Assembly: GCF_018070025.1 (NCBI RefSeq)
Contig: NZ_JAGPYQ010000002.1
Span: 496,001-560,000 of the forward strand
Direction of reading: 5' to 3'
Source of the DNA: Streptomyces liliiviolaceus
GTDB taxonomy: Bacteria; Actinomycetota; Actinomycetes; Streptomycetales; Streptomycetaceae
DNA: 64,000 nucleotides
The notes beneath the pieces were generated by a model that did no database searches, was not told the DNA's origin, and worked only from the letters and a program-made list of their open reading frames with translations. Position numbers and translations under genes: made by a program. Positions 1-9,554 of the stretch are shown one piece after another. Positions within the stretch are counted from its first letter, which is position 1. Each line of letters opens with the position of its first letter.

Positions 1-205
1 CCGCTCCGGCCAGGCACTTCTGCGCGGCCGCGGCCATCAGCTCCACCAGCGGGGCCTGCGACCAGCGGTAGACGGAGAACCCGGCCGCCGGGGAGGTCAG
101 TTCGGCCGCCACGTCCGGTGCGGCACCCAGTTCCGGGAGTTCGGTCACGGGAGCCTCGTACTCGCCCAGTTCGTAGGCGGCGGCGCACAGCCGCGGCGTG
201 ATCAC
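1..205 (-). CDS. Partial ketosynthase III (FabH-like) N-terminus, runs off left edge
   Basis: Only the first 68 or so codons are present; the rest lies beyond the left edge. The GTG start overlaps the TGA of the condensation-domain gene (GTGA), so the gene is coupled to the leftward operon. The visible translation begins MITPRLCAAAYELGEYE and later has GFSVYRW and a helix ending AAAQKCLAGA. This looks like the N-terminal strand and first helix of FabH-like ketosynthase III proteins of natural-product clusters. The catalytic Cys-His-Asn residues lie outside the window, so the call rests on weak N-terminal similarity. If right, it is the second KSIII of the cluster and could start, extend or release an acyl chain. 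Confidence 0.45.
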   Translation of the reverse strand, partial: MITPRLCAAAYELGEYEAPVTELPELGAAPDVAAELTSPAAGFSVYRWSQAPLVELMAAAAQKCLAGA

Positions 206-1593
206 TGTCCGGCCTCTCGCGACGCGTGCCCTGACCCGGAACCTGACGCGGGCCCCGCCGTACCGGACGCCTGCGCGGCCAGCGCCGTGAACCGTTCGGC
301 CAGGTGGTCCACCGTGCTTCTGTCGTACAGCCCGGTGTCGTACTCGATCCAGCCGGAGGCGCCTTCGGGGGCGGGATGGACCGCGAGTGTCAGGCCGTAG
401 CGGGCCACGCCCTTGTCCACGTCCGACGTGGACACGACGGCACCCTGCACCCTGCGAGGACCCTCGGCCGGGCTGTCGAACACGAACGCCACGTCGAACA
501 GCGGGTGCAGGCCGGGGAGTCGGCGTTCGGTGGCGATCAGCTCCGCCGGGTACGCCGCATGCCGCAGCCCCCGTTTCGACGCCGTGTGGGCCGCCCTGAT
601 CCGCGCCCCCCAGGTGCCGTCGCCGGGGTCGCGCAGCCGCAGCGGCAGTACGTTGAGCAGGTAGCCGACGGTCTGCTGTGCGTCCGGCCGGTCCCGGTTG
701 GCGGTGAAGGTGCCGAGCAGCACGTCCGGCCGGCCACTGAACTCGGCGAGCGTGGCCCACGCGACGGCCGCCCAGCCGGCGTAGGCGGTGGCGGCCGAGC
801 CCCTGGCCGCTTCGGCGATGCCCTGGGCCACGGCGGCGGGCAGGGTGAACTCCACGCGTCCACCCGTGCCGGGGGCGGCCTGCCCCCGGGGGCGGTCGGT
901 GGCGAGCGGAGGCGGGGCGTCCGCCAGTTCGTCCGCCCAGAAGCGGGCCGCCGCCCGGCCCTGTGGTCCGGCCGTCGACTCGGCCTGCTCCAGGGCGAAA
1001 CGGCCGAAGGGGCGCGTCGCGGGAGCGGGCACGGCGGGGTCGCGGGCGAGTTCGTCGAGCAGCAGCTCGAAGGACCAGGCGTCAAACACCAGGTTGTGTA
1101 CGACGACGAGCAGCCAGGCCTCCTCGCCGGAGGCTCCCTCGGCCAGGGCCACCCGCAGGAGCGGCCCTTCGGCCAGGTCGAACGGCTCGTGCGCCAACTC
1201 GCGGGCCAGGGCGTGCGCCTGCTCCGGGCCGCCGGGGCAACGGGTGCGGACCAGCCGGGGAGGCAGGTCCTCGTGCACCACCGGCCGCACGGCCCCGAGG
1301 TGTTCCTCGAACGTGGTGCGCAGCGCCTCGTGGGCGCGGACGAAGCCCTGGACGCGTTCGGCCAGCAGGTCGAGGTCGACCGGGGCTCCGGTCAAGCGCA
1401 CGGCCTGGCAGACCACGTCCACGGGCCGCCCGGCGGCGGTGTGATGGGCGCGCCACAGCCGCTCCTGGCCCGGGGTCGGCCGCGCCTGGGTGCGCGGGGC
1501 CTGTTCGCGTAACCGGGCTCGGAGCCGGTCCAGTTGGTCGGGGGTGAGCGCGGCGAGCCGTGCGGCCAGCTCCGCGGGGACACCGGCGGTCAT
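202..1593 (-). CDS. Free-standing condensation (C) domain protein with altered HHxxxDG motif
   Basis: A 463-residue protein, the size of one NRPS condensation domain, after a short N-terminal helical segment. C domains join a carrier-bound acyl donor to an amine or alcohol acceptor. The core motif reads HNLVFDAWS (H166, N167, D171, A172). The second, catalytic histidine of HHxxxDG is Asn and the Gly is Ala, so ordinary His-catalysed condensation is doubtful. It may use another mechanism, serve as a scaffold, or do a different chain-transfer step. ATG overlaps the TGA of the monooxygenase gene. Codon 28 is TTA (bases 1510-1512), a rare bldA-read codon in Streptomyces. The tail is Gly/Ser-rich. 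Confidence 0.85.
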   Translation of the reverse strand: MTAGVPAELAARLAALTPDQLDRLRARLREQAPRTQARPTPGQERLWRAHHTAAGRPVDVVCQAVRLTGAPVDLDLLAERVQGFVRAHEALRTTFEEHLGAVRPVVHEDLPPRLVRTRCPGGPEQAHALARELAHEPFDLAEGPLLRVALAEGASGEEAWLLVVVHNLVFDAWSFELLLDELARDPAVPAPATRPFGRFALEQAESTAGPQGRAAARFWADELADAPPPLATDRPRGQAAPGTGGRVEFTLPAAVAQGIAEAARGSAATAYAGWAAVAWATLAEFSGRPDVLLGTFTANRDRPDAQQTVGYLLNVLPLRLRDPGDGTWGARIRAAHTASKRGLRHAAYPAELIATERRLPGLHPLFDVAFVFDSPAEGPRRVQGAVVSTSDVDKGVARYGLTLAVHPAPEGASGWIEYDTGLYDRSTVDHLAERFTALAAQASGTAGPASGSGSGHASREAGQ

Positions 1594-2621
1594 GCGTAGC
1601 GCCTCCGTAGTTCGTTGAGGTGACTCAGGCTCTCGACGACGAGTTGTTCGTCCACGCCGAAGTCGATGAGGCAGGCGATCTCCTTGACGCCCATGCCTTT
1701 GAAGCGGTCGACCACCGCGGTGCAGGAGTCGGGGGTGCCCAGCAGCGCGCCCTTCTCGAAGTACTTGTCGAAGGCGAACCCGATGAGCTGGTCCTGGTCG
1801 GCCTCGGACATGTCCCGTACCCCTGCTCCCGGCGCGAGGTTCTTCTTCTGCGAGTCGATGACGGTCAGGAAGGAGCGCAGATAGTCCGTGAACGGCGGCC
1901 GGACGGTCTCACGCACCTCCTCCAGGTCGGTGCCGATGAAGGTGTGCAGCATCAGCGTGACGGTGACGTCGTCCGGATCGTGCCCGTAGTCCTGGAGGGT
2001 CTTGTAGTAGAGGGCGAGCTTGTCCTCCAGCTCCTCGTTGGTCATGTCGATCAGGGCGGTCAGTACGTTGCAGCCGAGGCGGCCGGCCGTCTCGAAGGTG
2101 TCCGGGCTCTTTGTGCAGGTGAGCCAGATCGGCAGCTGGGGCTGGACCGGCTGGGGGTGCAGTTCCAGTTCGACGTAGTTGCCGAGGGCGTCCTGGGCCG
2201 AGACCGGCGCGCCTTCCCAGAGTTCGCGGATGGTGTCCACGGCGTCGAAGGTGCGCTGCCGCCGGTCCTGCCAGCCGTCCGGGTTGATGGCGAAGTCGAC
2301 CGGGCTGAACCCCGTGGCCAGGGCGATGCCGGCCCGTCCGTGGGACAGGTTGTCGACCACCGCCCACTCCTCGGCCACCCGGATCGGGCTGTGCAGGGGC
2401 AGGACCACGCTGCCCGCGCGGATGCCGAGGCGCTGGGTGGCGCCGGCCAGCGCGGCGCCCAGTACCGAGGGGTTGGGGTAGAGGCCGCCGAAACGGTGGA
2501 AGTGCCGTTCGGGGGTCCAGATGGCGGTGAAGCCGTTCTCGTCGGCGTACCGGGCGGCGTCGAAGACGAACCGGTACTTGTTCTTCTCGTCCCCGGAGAA
2601 GAAGATCAGGCTGAATTCCAT
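1590..2621 (-). CDS. PKS/NRPS-associated luciferase-like monooxygenase (MupA-type LLM)
   Basis: A 343-residue protein starting MEFSLIFFSGDEKNKYRF. It resembles the natural-product luciferase-like monooxygenase family (FMN, two-component) often fused to or encoded beside PKS/NRPS modules, with MupA of mupirocin as a known member. Family signatures include WTPERHFHRFGG near residue 40, SVVLPLHSPIRVAEEWAVVDNL, and WLTCTKSPDTFE. The ATG was chosen because AAGGAGG lies just upstream, inside the end of the PKS gene, and the family begins here. It lies 5 bp past the PKS stop and overlaps the C-domain gene by 4 bp. The likely role is hydroxylation or oxidation of a carrier-bound chain made by the neighbouring PKS. 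The exact reaction is inferred. Confidence 0.88.
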   Translation of the reverse strand: MEFSLIFFSGDEKNKYRFVFDAARYADENGFTAIWTPERHFHRFGGLYPNPSVLGAALAGATQRLGIRAGSVVLPLHSPIRVAEEWAVVDNLSHGRAGIALATGFSPVDFAINPDGWQDRRQRTFDAVDTIRELWEGAPVSAQDALGNYVELELHPQPVQPQLPIWLTCTKSPDTFETAGRLGCNVLTALIDMTNEELEDKLALYYKTLQDYGHDPDDVTVTLMLHTFIGTDLEEVRETVRPPFTDYLRSFLTVIDSQKKNLAPGAGVRDMSEADQDQLIGFAFDKYFEKGALLGTPDSCTAVVDRFKGMGVKEIACLIDFGVDEQLVVESLSHLNELRRRYA

Positions 2622-2626
2622 GGGTG

Positions 2627-5600
2627 TCAGGCCTCCTTGGCCCGGTCGGTGCTCTGCGCGTCGGACAGGAGTTGCTCGGCGTACTCCGGTGCCAGCGCGG
2701 CCAGTTCGGCCGCGAGCGCCTCGGTCGCGTCGTGCGCGTCCTCGGCCTCCTCCCCCGGTCCGGTCTCCGTGCGGGCCTCCAGTCGCTGCCGGACCGCGTC
2801 GGCGAGCGCCGCGGGCGTCGGCTCGGACAGGACGTCGGCCAGCGGCACTTCGACGGAGAAGTACCGGCGGATGTCGGACAGCAGCCGGACGATCAGGAGC
2901 GAGTCGCCGCCGTGCTCGAAGATGTCCGCCTCCGGCGACAGGTCCTCGCTGCCGAGCGCTTCCGCGATCAGCCGGGTCACCTGGGAGGTGAGATCGGCGG
3001 CGTCCGGGCCGGTGTCCGGCAGGTCCGGGCCGGGTGCCGCGGACCCGTCGGCGGGTCGGCCGATCCGGGGGTCCCGCACCCACTGGTCGAGGCGGTGTCC
3101 GATGTCCCAGGTGGACACGGCCACATGGGAGACGTCGCGCAGGGTCAGCAGGCGGCGGACGGCTTCCAGGCCCTCCTCGGGCTGGATCGCCTTGTCGTCC
3201 ATGCTGCGGCCGATCGCGGACAGGGCCCGCTTCTCGTCCTGGTGGTGCTGCCATACGTCCCAGGCGGCGCTGATCCAGACGGTGCGGTCGAGGTCCCGGT
3301 TGGCCCGTTCGGCGGCGGCGTCCATGAAGTGGTTGGCGGCGCCGTAGGCCAGCAGGCGCAGCCCGCCGAGCACGCCGGCCAGCGAGGAGAGCAGCAGGAC
3401 GAAGTCGACCTGCCGTCCGGCCAGTACCTCCTCCAGGGCGATCTGGCCGTGGGCCTTGGGAACGAAGTGCCACCGGCACTGCTCCAGGCCGGACTCGGTG
3501 ATCGGGCGGTCCCACCGCTCGCCGGGCAGGCCCGCCGCGTGCACCACCCCGTGCAGGGCGCCGTACCGTTCCTCGACGCGTTCCACCGCCGCCCCCAGCG
3601 CCTGGGGGTCGGCGACGTCGGCGTGCACCAGGAACGTGGTGGCCCCGGCGTCCTGGAGGGAGCGCAGGCGGCCGATCCGCAGGACGGTCTCGTCGTCGGG
3701 CTCGTGGCTGTCGAGCCACGCGTCCCAGTCCGCGCGGTCCGGCAGCGGGTCGCGGGTCAGCAACGCCAGACGCGCCCCGGTCTCCCGGTGCAGCCAGTGC
3801 GCGAGGAGCGAGCCGATCTCACCGAGGCCGCCGGTGATCAGGTAGACGCCCTCGGGCCGGAGCCGCGAGGTGGCCTCGGCGGACCAGTCCGCGCGCACCG
3901 GCCGCAGGTCGGCCACCCAGCGCCCGCCGCCGCGCAGCGTCACGGCCAGCTCGGGAGGCCGGGTGCCGGCGAGCTCCGCGGCCAGCGTGCGCAGCGACCG
4001 TTCGTCGGGGTCGGCGGGCAGGTCGAAGTGGCGGGCGCCGATGTTGCCGTGCTCCTGGCCGATGACCCGGGCGGCGAGTGCCAGGGTGGCCAGTTCGGCC
4101 ACGGGTTCGGGTTCGCCGGGGCCGACGGCGTAGGCCCCGGCGCTGACGATGTCGAGCTGGACGGGGTCGGTGACGCCGTGCGCGCTGAGCGCCTTCACCA
4201 GGGCGATGAGGCTGTACAGGCCGTGGCGCTGGGCCTGTTCGAAGCGTGCCACGCCCCGGTCCGGTGACAGCGCGGCGGTGGACCAGGCGTGGACCACACG
4301 CCCGGGGAGCCGGTTCCCGGCGAGGAGTTCGGCGACCAGCCGGTGGTGGTCCTCCTCGGAGTCGGGTCGCACGGTGAAGGCGTCGCCGTCGCGGGAGTAG
4401 CCGCTGCCGGCGGTGACCGTCAGCACTTCACCGGCGAGTGCCTGCGCTGCCAGCCGGGTGGCGACACCGCCGAAGCCGGAACCGGAGCCGGAACCGAAGC
4501 CGGAGCCGGAGCCGGAATAGGCGCCCATGCCGTCTCCCGCGTCGGCGCTCGTGTCGGCGCCCGCGTCGGCGCCCGTGTCGGCGAACAGCAGCACCGGCTC
4601 GGTGATCGGAGCGGGTTCGGCGTCGAGGGTGCCGACGGCCCGGTGCCACACCGGCGCCGTGAACCACTCGTCCAGCGGCAGCTTGGGCACGGCGGTGGAG
4701 CCGGAGGTGTCGCCACCCGTCCCGGAGAAGGTGCCCGTCCCGGAGAGAGCACCCGTGCCGGGCTCGACCCAGTAACGGCTGCCCTCGAAGGGATAGGTGG
4801 GCAGCGGGACCTTACGGCGTCCGCGGTCGGCGTAGTAGCCCTGCCAGTCCGGGGTCAGGCCGACCGCCCACAGACGGCCCAGCGCCGCGGTCAGCGCGGT
4901 GAGGTCGGCCGCCGGGTCCTTGCCGCGGGCGGCGGAGGTGATCACCGGCATGCCGGTCTCCCGGTCCGGGTGGCGCCGGGCGAAGGTGGCCAGGGTGTGC
5001 CCCGGCCCCACTTCGACGAAGACCTGGTCGCCTTGGGTGAGCGCGGCGGCCACGTCGTCGGCGAACCGGACGGGCGCGCGCAGATGGGCACCCCAGTAGG
5101 CGGGGTCGGTGGCTTCCTCGTCGCGGATCCAGGTGCCGGTCAGGTTGGACAGGAAGGGGATGCGCGGGCGGCTCAGTTCCACCTCGCGCAGCAGCCGGGT
5201 GAGGGGTTCCACCGCCGGTTCCATCATCGCCGAGTGGAAGGCGTGCGAGGTGGCGACCTTGCGGTGGGTGATGCCGTCGGCGGTGAGTTTGGCGGTGAAC
5301 GCCCGAATTTCGTCGTGACCGCCCGCGACGGTGCACACGGTGGGCTCGTTGACGGCCGCGAGGTCCACCCCGTCGCCCAGGTACGGGGTCAGCTTCTCGG
5401 GGCCCGCCATGACGGCCGCCATCACGCCCTCGGGCAGGGCGTCGATGAGCCGCCCTCGCTCGGCGACCACCCGTAGCGCGTCGGGGAGTCGGAACACCCC
5501 GGCCAGCGTGGCGGCGACGTACTCGCCGATGCTGTGCCCGACGAGGGCGGCGGGAGCGATCCCCCAGGCCATGTACTGCCGGGCCAGCGCGTACTCCACC

Positions 5601-7483
5601 GCGAACAGCGCGGGCTGGGTGAGGCGGGTGCGCCTCAGGTCGTACCGCTCGTCCTGCCGGTCGCGCGACGCGGAGTGGAGGGCGTCGCGCAGGTCGAAGC
5701 CCAGGGTGGGTTCGAGCAGGTGCGCGCACTCGTCCAAGGTCGCGCGGTAGACGGGCAGTTGCTCGTACCAGCCCCGGCCCATGGCGGGGTACTGCGCGCC
5801 CTGGCCGGGGAGCAGGAAGGTGACCGGGCGCGGGGCGGGATGGCCGGAGTCCTGGTAGACGTGCCGGGGTTCGCCGGTGCGCAGGGCGCGGACGGCGGTC
5901 GCCCGGTCCGGGGCGGTGACCACGGCCCGGTGGTCGAAGGTGTGCCGGGTGGTGGCCTGGGTGTACGCGGCGTCGTCCAGGTGGATGTCGCCGAGCGGGT
6001 TCTCCGGCGCGTCCGGGCCGTCCGGTCCCGGTGCGGTGGCCTCCAGGTGGTCGGCGAGCGCGAGGCGTGCCTTCTCCAGCGCGGCCGGGGACTTGGCGGA
6101 GACCGGCAGCAGCACCACGGCCGGGGCCGGGGCGGCACCCGGCGCCTCCGCGGCGGCGGGCGGTGCCTCCTCCAGGACCACATGGGCGGTGGTGCCGCCC
6201 ATGCCGGTGGAGGTGACGGCGCAGCGCAGGGCCGCGCCGTCGGCCTGCCAGGGTTCGGCGGCGGTGGCCACCCGGAAGCGGGAGCCGTCGGCCGCGCACT
6301 CCGGGTTCCACGCGGTGAAGTGCGGCATCGGCACGATCGTGCGGTGGTGCAGCATCAGTACGCACTTGATCAGACCGGCCACCCCGGCGGCGGTGCTCAG
6401 GTGCCCGATGTTGGCCTTGACCGATCCCAGGGTGAGCGGCCCGTCGGTGCCGTACGCCTGGCGGGCCGCCGCGAGTTCGATCGGGTCCCCCATCCTCGTA
6501 CCGGTGCCGTGCGCCTCCAGATAGCTGACGGTGGCGGGGTCGACGCCGGCGACGCCGAGGGCCTCGGCGAGTACCGCGGCCTGGCCGGAGACGCCCGGAG
6601 CGGTGTACCCGGCGCGGTCGTTGCCGTCGTTGCCCACGGCCGAGCCGAGCAGCACGGCCCAGACGGTGTCGCCGTCGGCGAGCGCGTCCTCCAGCCGCTT
6701 GAGGACGACGACACCGGCGCCGTTGCCGAACACCGTGCCGTCCGCGCCGGCGTCGAAGGGCCGGACCCGGCCGGAGGCGGAGGTGATGCCGTCGGGCTCG
6801 TACAGGTAACCGGCCTCCTGCGGGAAGCGCAGGGCGACACCGCCGGCCAGCGCCAGGTCGCACTCCTGCGACAACAGGCTCTGGGCGGCGAGATGGACGG
6901 CGACCAGGGAGGTGGAGCAGGCGGTCTGCACGGCGAAGCTGGGGCCGGTCAGTTTGAGGTGGTACGAGGCGCGGGTGGTGAGGTAGTTGGGGTCGTTGCC
7001 CATCAGGGTCGCCATGTCCTGCTGCATGCGCTCCAGCGAGCCGTTGAAGCCGCGCTCACCGGTCAGCACGTTGTTCAGCAGGTACGTGCTGTGCAGCGAC
7101 CCCGCGAAGACGCCGACGCGGCCCGGGTAGACCTCTGAGTCGTGGCCGCTGTGTTCCATGGCGGCCCAGGCGGTCTGCAGGAACAGCCGCAGTTGCGGGT
7201 CCATCCGCTCGGCCTCGCGGGAGCTGAGGAAGAAGAAGGACGCGTCGAACCGGTCGGCGTCCTCGACGACCGCGGCCCGGCGCACATGGCGTGTGTCGGC
7301 GAGGGTCTGTCCGGAGACCCCTGCGGCCGTCAGCCGCTCCTCGTCGAGGTCGGTGATGTGCTCGGTGCCCGCGAGCAGGTTCTGCCAGTAGTCCTGAGGG
7401 GTGCGGGCGCCCGGCAGCCGGCAGTCCATGCCGACGACGGCGATGCGTCCGGCCGGGAAGGGGGCGTCCTGAAGCTCAGCCAT
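2627..7483 (-). CDS. Single-module type I polyketide synthase KS-AT-KR-ACP
   Basis: A 1618-residue one-module PKS. The KS (about 12-440) has Cys189 in TACSTSL, His325 in EAHGTGT and His361 in NIGH. The AT (about 550-900) has Ser651 in GHSIGEY and an HAFH motif, both typical of malonyl-CoA specificity. An Ala/Asp- and Gly/Ser-rich linker (about 905-1005) separates it from the ketoreductase (about 1100-1400), which has TGGLGEIG, Lys1343, Ser1366/1367, Tyr1380 and Asn1384. The ACP has the phosphopantetheine serine S1528 in GGDSL. No DH, ER or TE is present, so the module should add one C2 unit and reduce it to a beta-hydroxy group. The start overlaps the A-PCP gene by 8 bp, with GGAGG upstream of the ATG. 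Chain release must use another protein. Confidence 0.96.
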   Translation of the reverse strand: MAELQDAPFPAGRIAVVGMDCRLPGARTPQDYWQNLLAGTEHITDLDEERLTAAGVSGQTLADTRHVRRAAVVEDADRFDASFFFLSSREAERMDPQLRLFLQTAWAAMEHSGHDSEVYPGRVGVFAGSLHSTYLLNNVLTGERGFNGSLERMQQDMATLMGNDPNYLTTRASYHLKLTGPSFAVQTACSTSLVAVHLAAQSLLSQECDLALAGGVALRFPQEAGYLYEPDGITSASGRVRPFDAGADGTVFGNGAGVVVLKRLEDALADGDTVWAVLLGSAVGNDGNDRAGYTAPGVSGQAAVLAEALGVAGVDPATVSYLEAHGTGTRMGDPIELAAARQAYGTDGPLTLGSVKANIGHLSTAAGVAGLIKCVLMLHHRTIVPMPHFTAWNPECAADGSRFRVATAAEPWQADGAALRCAVTSTGMGGTTAHVVLEEAPPAAAEAPGAAPAPAVVLLPVSAKSPAALEKARLALADHLEATAPGPDGPDAPENPLGDIHLDDAAYTQATTRHTFDHRAVVTAPDRATAVRALRTGEPRHVYQDSGHPAPRPVTFLLPGQGAQYPAMGRGWYEQLPVYRATLDECAHLLEPTLGFDLRDALHSASRDRQDERYDLRRTRLTQPALFAVEYALARQYMAWGIAPAALVGHSIGEYVAATLAGVFRLPDALRVVAERGRLIDALPEGVMAAVMAGPEKLTPYLGDGVDLAAVNEPTVCTVAGGHDEIRAFTAKLTADGITHRKVATSHAFHSAMMEPAVEPLTRLLREVELSRPRIPFLSNLTGTWIRDEEATDPAYWGAHLRAPVRFADDVAAALTQGDQVFVEVGPGHTLATFARRHPDRETGMPVITSAARGKDPAADLTALTAALGRLWAVGLTPDWQGYYADRGRRKVPLPTYPFEGSRYWVEPGTGALSGTGTFSGTGGDTSGSTAVPKLPLDEWFTAPVWHRAVGTLDAEPAPITEPVLLFADTGADAGADTSADAGDGMGAYSGSGSGFGSGSGSGFGGVATRLAAQALAGEVLTVTAGSGYSRDGDAFTVRPDSEEDHHRLVAELLAGNRLPGRVVHAWSTAALSPDRGVARFEQAQRHGLYSLIALVKALSAHGVTDPVQLDIVSAGAYAVGPGEPEPVAELATLALAARVIGQEHGNIGARHFDLPADPDERSLRTLAAELAGTRPPELAVTLRGGGRWVADLRPVRADWSAEATSRLRPEGVYLITGGLGEIGSLLAHWLHRETGARLALLTRDPLPDRADWDAWLDSHEPDDETVLRIGRLRSLQDAGATTFLVHADVADPQALGAAVERVEERYGALHGVVHAAGLPGERWDRPITESGLEQCRWHFVPKAHGQIALEEVLAGRQVDFVLLLSSLAGVLGGLRLLAYGAANHFMDAAAERANRDLDRTVWISAAWDVWQHHQDEKRALSAIGRSMDDKAIQPEEGLEAVRRLLTLRDVSHVAVSTWDIGHRLDQWVRDPRIGRPADGSAAPGPDLPDTGPDAADLTSQVTRLIAEALGSEDLSPEADIFEHGGDSLLIVRLLSDIRRYFSVEVPLADVLSEPTPAALADAVRQRLEARTETGPGEEAEDAHDATEALAAELAALAPEYAEQLLSDAQSTDRAKEA

Positions 7484-9554
7484 GCGTGCCTCCTGGGGCG
7501 GTGCGGCGCTGATCGCCGACGGGCGGAGTGGGGTGAGTGGTGGGTTGGGAGGTGGGTTCGGAGTGGGCGGCGGGTCGGCGGACGGGTTCGGAGTGGGCGG
7601 CTGCGGTTCGGGCCGCCGCCCGGCGTGGTGTGCGGGCGGTCCGGCGGCGCAGGCCGCGGGCGGCCCCCTGGGCGGCGTCGCCGGTCGGCGGCCCGGTGCG
7701 TTCCGCCGTCAGCCGGGTGACCAGGGCGGACAAGGCGCGGATGGTCGGGGCCCGGTAGAGATCGGTCATGCGCAGGGCCGGGGCGAGGGAGCGGGTGAGG
7801 CGTTCATGGACGGCCGCCATCCGCAGGGAGGTGCCGCCCAGATCGAAGAAGTTCTCCTCCGGGCCGGGCGCCGGGACACCGAGTACGTCCCGCCAGGCCT
7901 CGACGACGGCTGCCTCCACCGGCCCGTGCGCCGCCGGTGCGGGCCGGGCGTGCGAAGGCCCGGTGGCGGTGAGCGGATCGGGCAGGGCCGCGCGGTCGAT
8001 CTTGTGATTGGCCGTCAACGGCAGTTCACGCAGGGACACATAGGCGGTGGGCACGGCATGATCGGGCAGCGTGCGGCGCAACTCGGTCCGGAGCGCGGCG
8101 GGTTCGTGCGCCGTACCGGCCTCGAACACCACGTAGGCGGCGAGTTGACGCTCGCCCATGCCGTCGGTGTACGGGGCCACCACCGCCTCGCGCACCTGCG
8201 CGAACTGTTTGAGGGCGGCCTCCACCTCGCCGGTCTCCACCCGGATCCCGGAGACCTTGACCTGCGTCCCCCGGCGCCCGACGAGCAGCAGCGTCCCGTC
8301 GTCCAGCCGCCTGGCCAGATCGCCCGTACGGTACGTCCTGCCGTCCGGGGCCGCGCCCGGCGCGAGGTGGTCGCTGACCACGACGATCTCGCCCTCGCCC
8401 GGCCCGTCGACCGTGCGGCCGTCGTCGTCGAGCAGCCGGACCTCCGTGTCGGGCACGGCCCGGCCCAGCGGGAACACACCGGTGGGCGGCCGGTAGCCGA
8501 GGTCGGCGACGCGCAGCAGGGCGCAGGAGCACTCCGTGGAACCGTAGGCCCCGGCCACCCGGCAGTGCGGCTCGAAGCGGCGCCGGCAGGTGTCGAGGTC
8601 GGCGAGGTGGAGGGTGTCGCCGCCGAGGGCGAGCATGCGCATCGCGGGCAACCGCACTCCTCGGGTCTCCATGGCACGCGCCAGGGCCCGGAAGACCGGC
8701 AGCGTGGAGTGGTACACGGTGATCCGTTCGTCGGCCAGCCACTCCAACAGGCCGGTGACACCGAGCGCCTTGAGGTCCACCGGGTACAGCGCGGCCCCGT
8801 TCAGGAGCGCGGCGAAGGTGTCCTGGACCGCCGAGTCCCAGCTGTACGCGGACTGCAGGGTGAGCCGGTCGCGCGGGCCAACCGCCAGCCCGTCGGTCCA
8901 GACGCGGATGTGGTGCAGCACGTTGCGGTGCGTCTGCGTGACGGGCTTGGGGCGGCCGGTGGAGCCCGAGGTGAAGAGGACGTACGCCTCCGACTCCGGG
9001 CGCACGGAACTCGCCCCGGGGAGGGGGTCGACCGGCACAGGTCCATCCGGTACCGGCTCGTCCGGTACCGGCTCGTCCGACACGTCCTCGTACCGGGCCA
9101 GTTCCTCGTACGCGAGTACCTGGCAGGCCCGCCCGTCGGCGATCGACCGGGCCGCCCCCATGTGCCCGGGGCCCGCGACGAGCGTACGGATGCCCGCGTC
9201 GGCCGCCATGCCGGCCAGTCGCGGTGGCGGATACGCGGCGTCCAGCGGGACGTAGGACAGCCCGGCGCGCAGCGCGCCGAGGAGGGCTCCGACCATCTCG
9301 GCGCCGTGCGAGAAGAGCAGGCCGACCCGGTCCCCCGGGCGCAGACCGGCGTCGGACAGCGCGCCGCACACCCGGGCGGACAGCTCCGCGGTCCGCCGGT
9401 ACGTCCAGCGGACGTCCGGAGTGACGACGGCCTCCCGGTGGGGGAACGCGTCGGCGGTCCGCAGGAAGCGGTGGATCAGGGTGCCCGCCCGGTCGGCGTC
9501 CGGGAACGGGCGGTGGCCGGTGTCCACGGCGGATACCGGAACGGTGTCGGTCAT
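7476..9554 (-). CDS. NRPS adenylation-PCP didomain protein
   Basis: A 692-residue A-PCP protein that should activate an amino acid as its AMP ester and load it on its own carrier. A3 is FTSGSTGRPKP, A5 AYGSTECS, A7 YRTGDLARR, A8 GRRGTQVKVSGIRVETGEVE, and A10 NHKIDR with the catalytic lysine. The Asp equivalent to GrsA Asp235 is present in YSWDSAVQD, so an alpha-amino acid substrate is expected; I cannot name it. The PCP serine is S576 in LGGTSL. An Arg/Ala/Pro/Thr-rich tail of about 70 residues may be a docking segment for the PKS encoded next. The ATG overlaps the stop of the MDR gene (ATGA). With the downstream PKS it forms a minimal NRPS-PKS line. Confidence 0.94.
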   Translation of the reverse strand: MTDTVPVSAVDTGHRPFPDADRAGTLIHRFLRTADAFPHREAVVTPDVRWTYRRTAELSARVCGALSDAGLRPGDRVGLLFSHGAEMVGALLGALRAGLSYVPLDAAYPPPRLAGMAADAGIRTLVAGPGHMGAARSIADGRACQVLAYEELARYEDVSDEPVPDEPVPDGPVPVDPLPGASSVRPESEAYVLFTSGSTGRPKPVTQTHRNVLHHIRVWTDGLAVGPRDRLTLQSAYSWDSAVQDTFAALLNGAALYPVDLKALGVTGLLEWLADERITVYHSTLPVFRALARAMETRGVRLPAMRMLALGGDTLHLADLDTCRRRFEPHCRVAGAYGSTECSCALLRVADLGYRPPTGVFPLGRAVPDTEVRLLDDDGRTVDGPGEGEIVVVSDHLAPGAAPDGRTYRTGDLARRLDDGTLLLVGRRGTQVKVSGIRVETGEVEAALKQFAQVREAVVAPYTDGMGERQLAAYVVFEAGTAHEPAALRTELRRTLPDHAVPTAYVSLRELPLTANHKIDRAALPDPLTATGPSHARPAPAAHGPVEAAVVEAWRDVLGVPAPGPEENFFDLGGTSLRMAAVHERLTRSLAPALRMTDLYRAPTIRALSALVTRLTAERTGPPTGDAAQGAARGLRRRTARTPRRAAARTAAAHSEPVRRPAAHSEPTSQPTTHPTPPVGDQRRTAPGGTHG

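Noticed and set aside
1590..3719. 709-codon minus-strand frame suggesting a longer monooxygenase
   Set aside because: The N-terminal half lies inside the PKS gene and is Arg/Pro-rich noise; the family start and Shine-Dalgarno are at 2621.
2624..4267. 547-codon open frame on the plus strand opposite the PKS
   Set aside because: It is the shadow of the PKS reading frame in high-GC DNA; it has no domain and no ribosome site, while the opposite strand has a full PKS.
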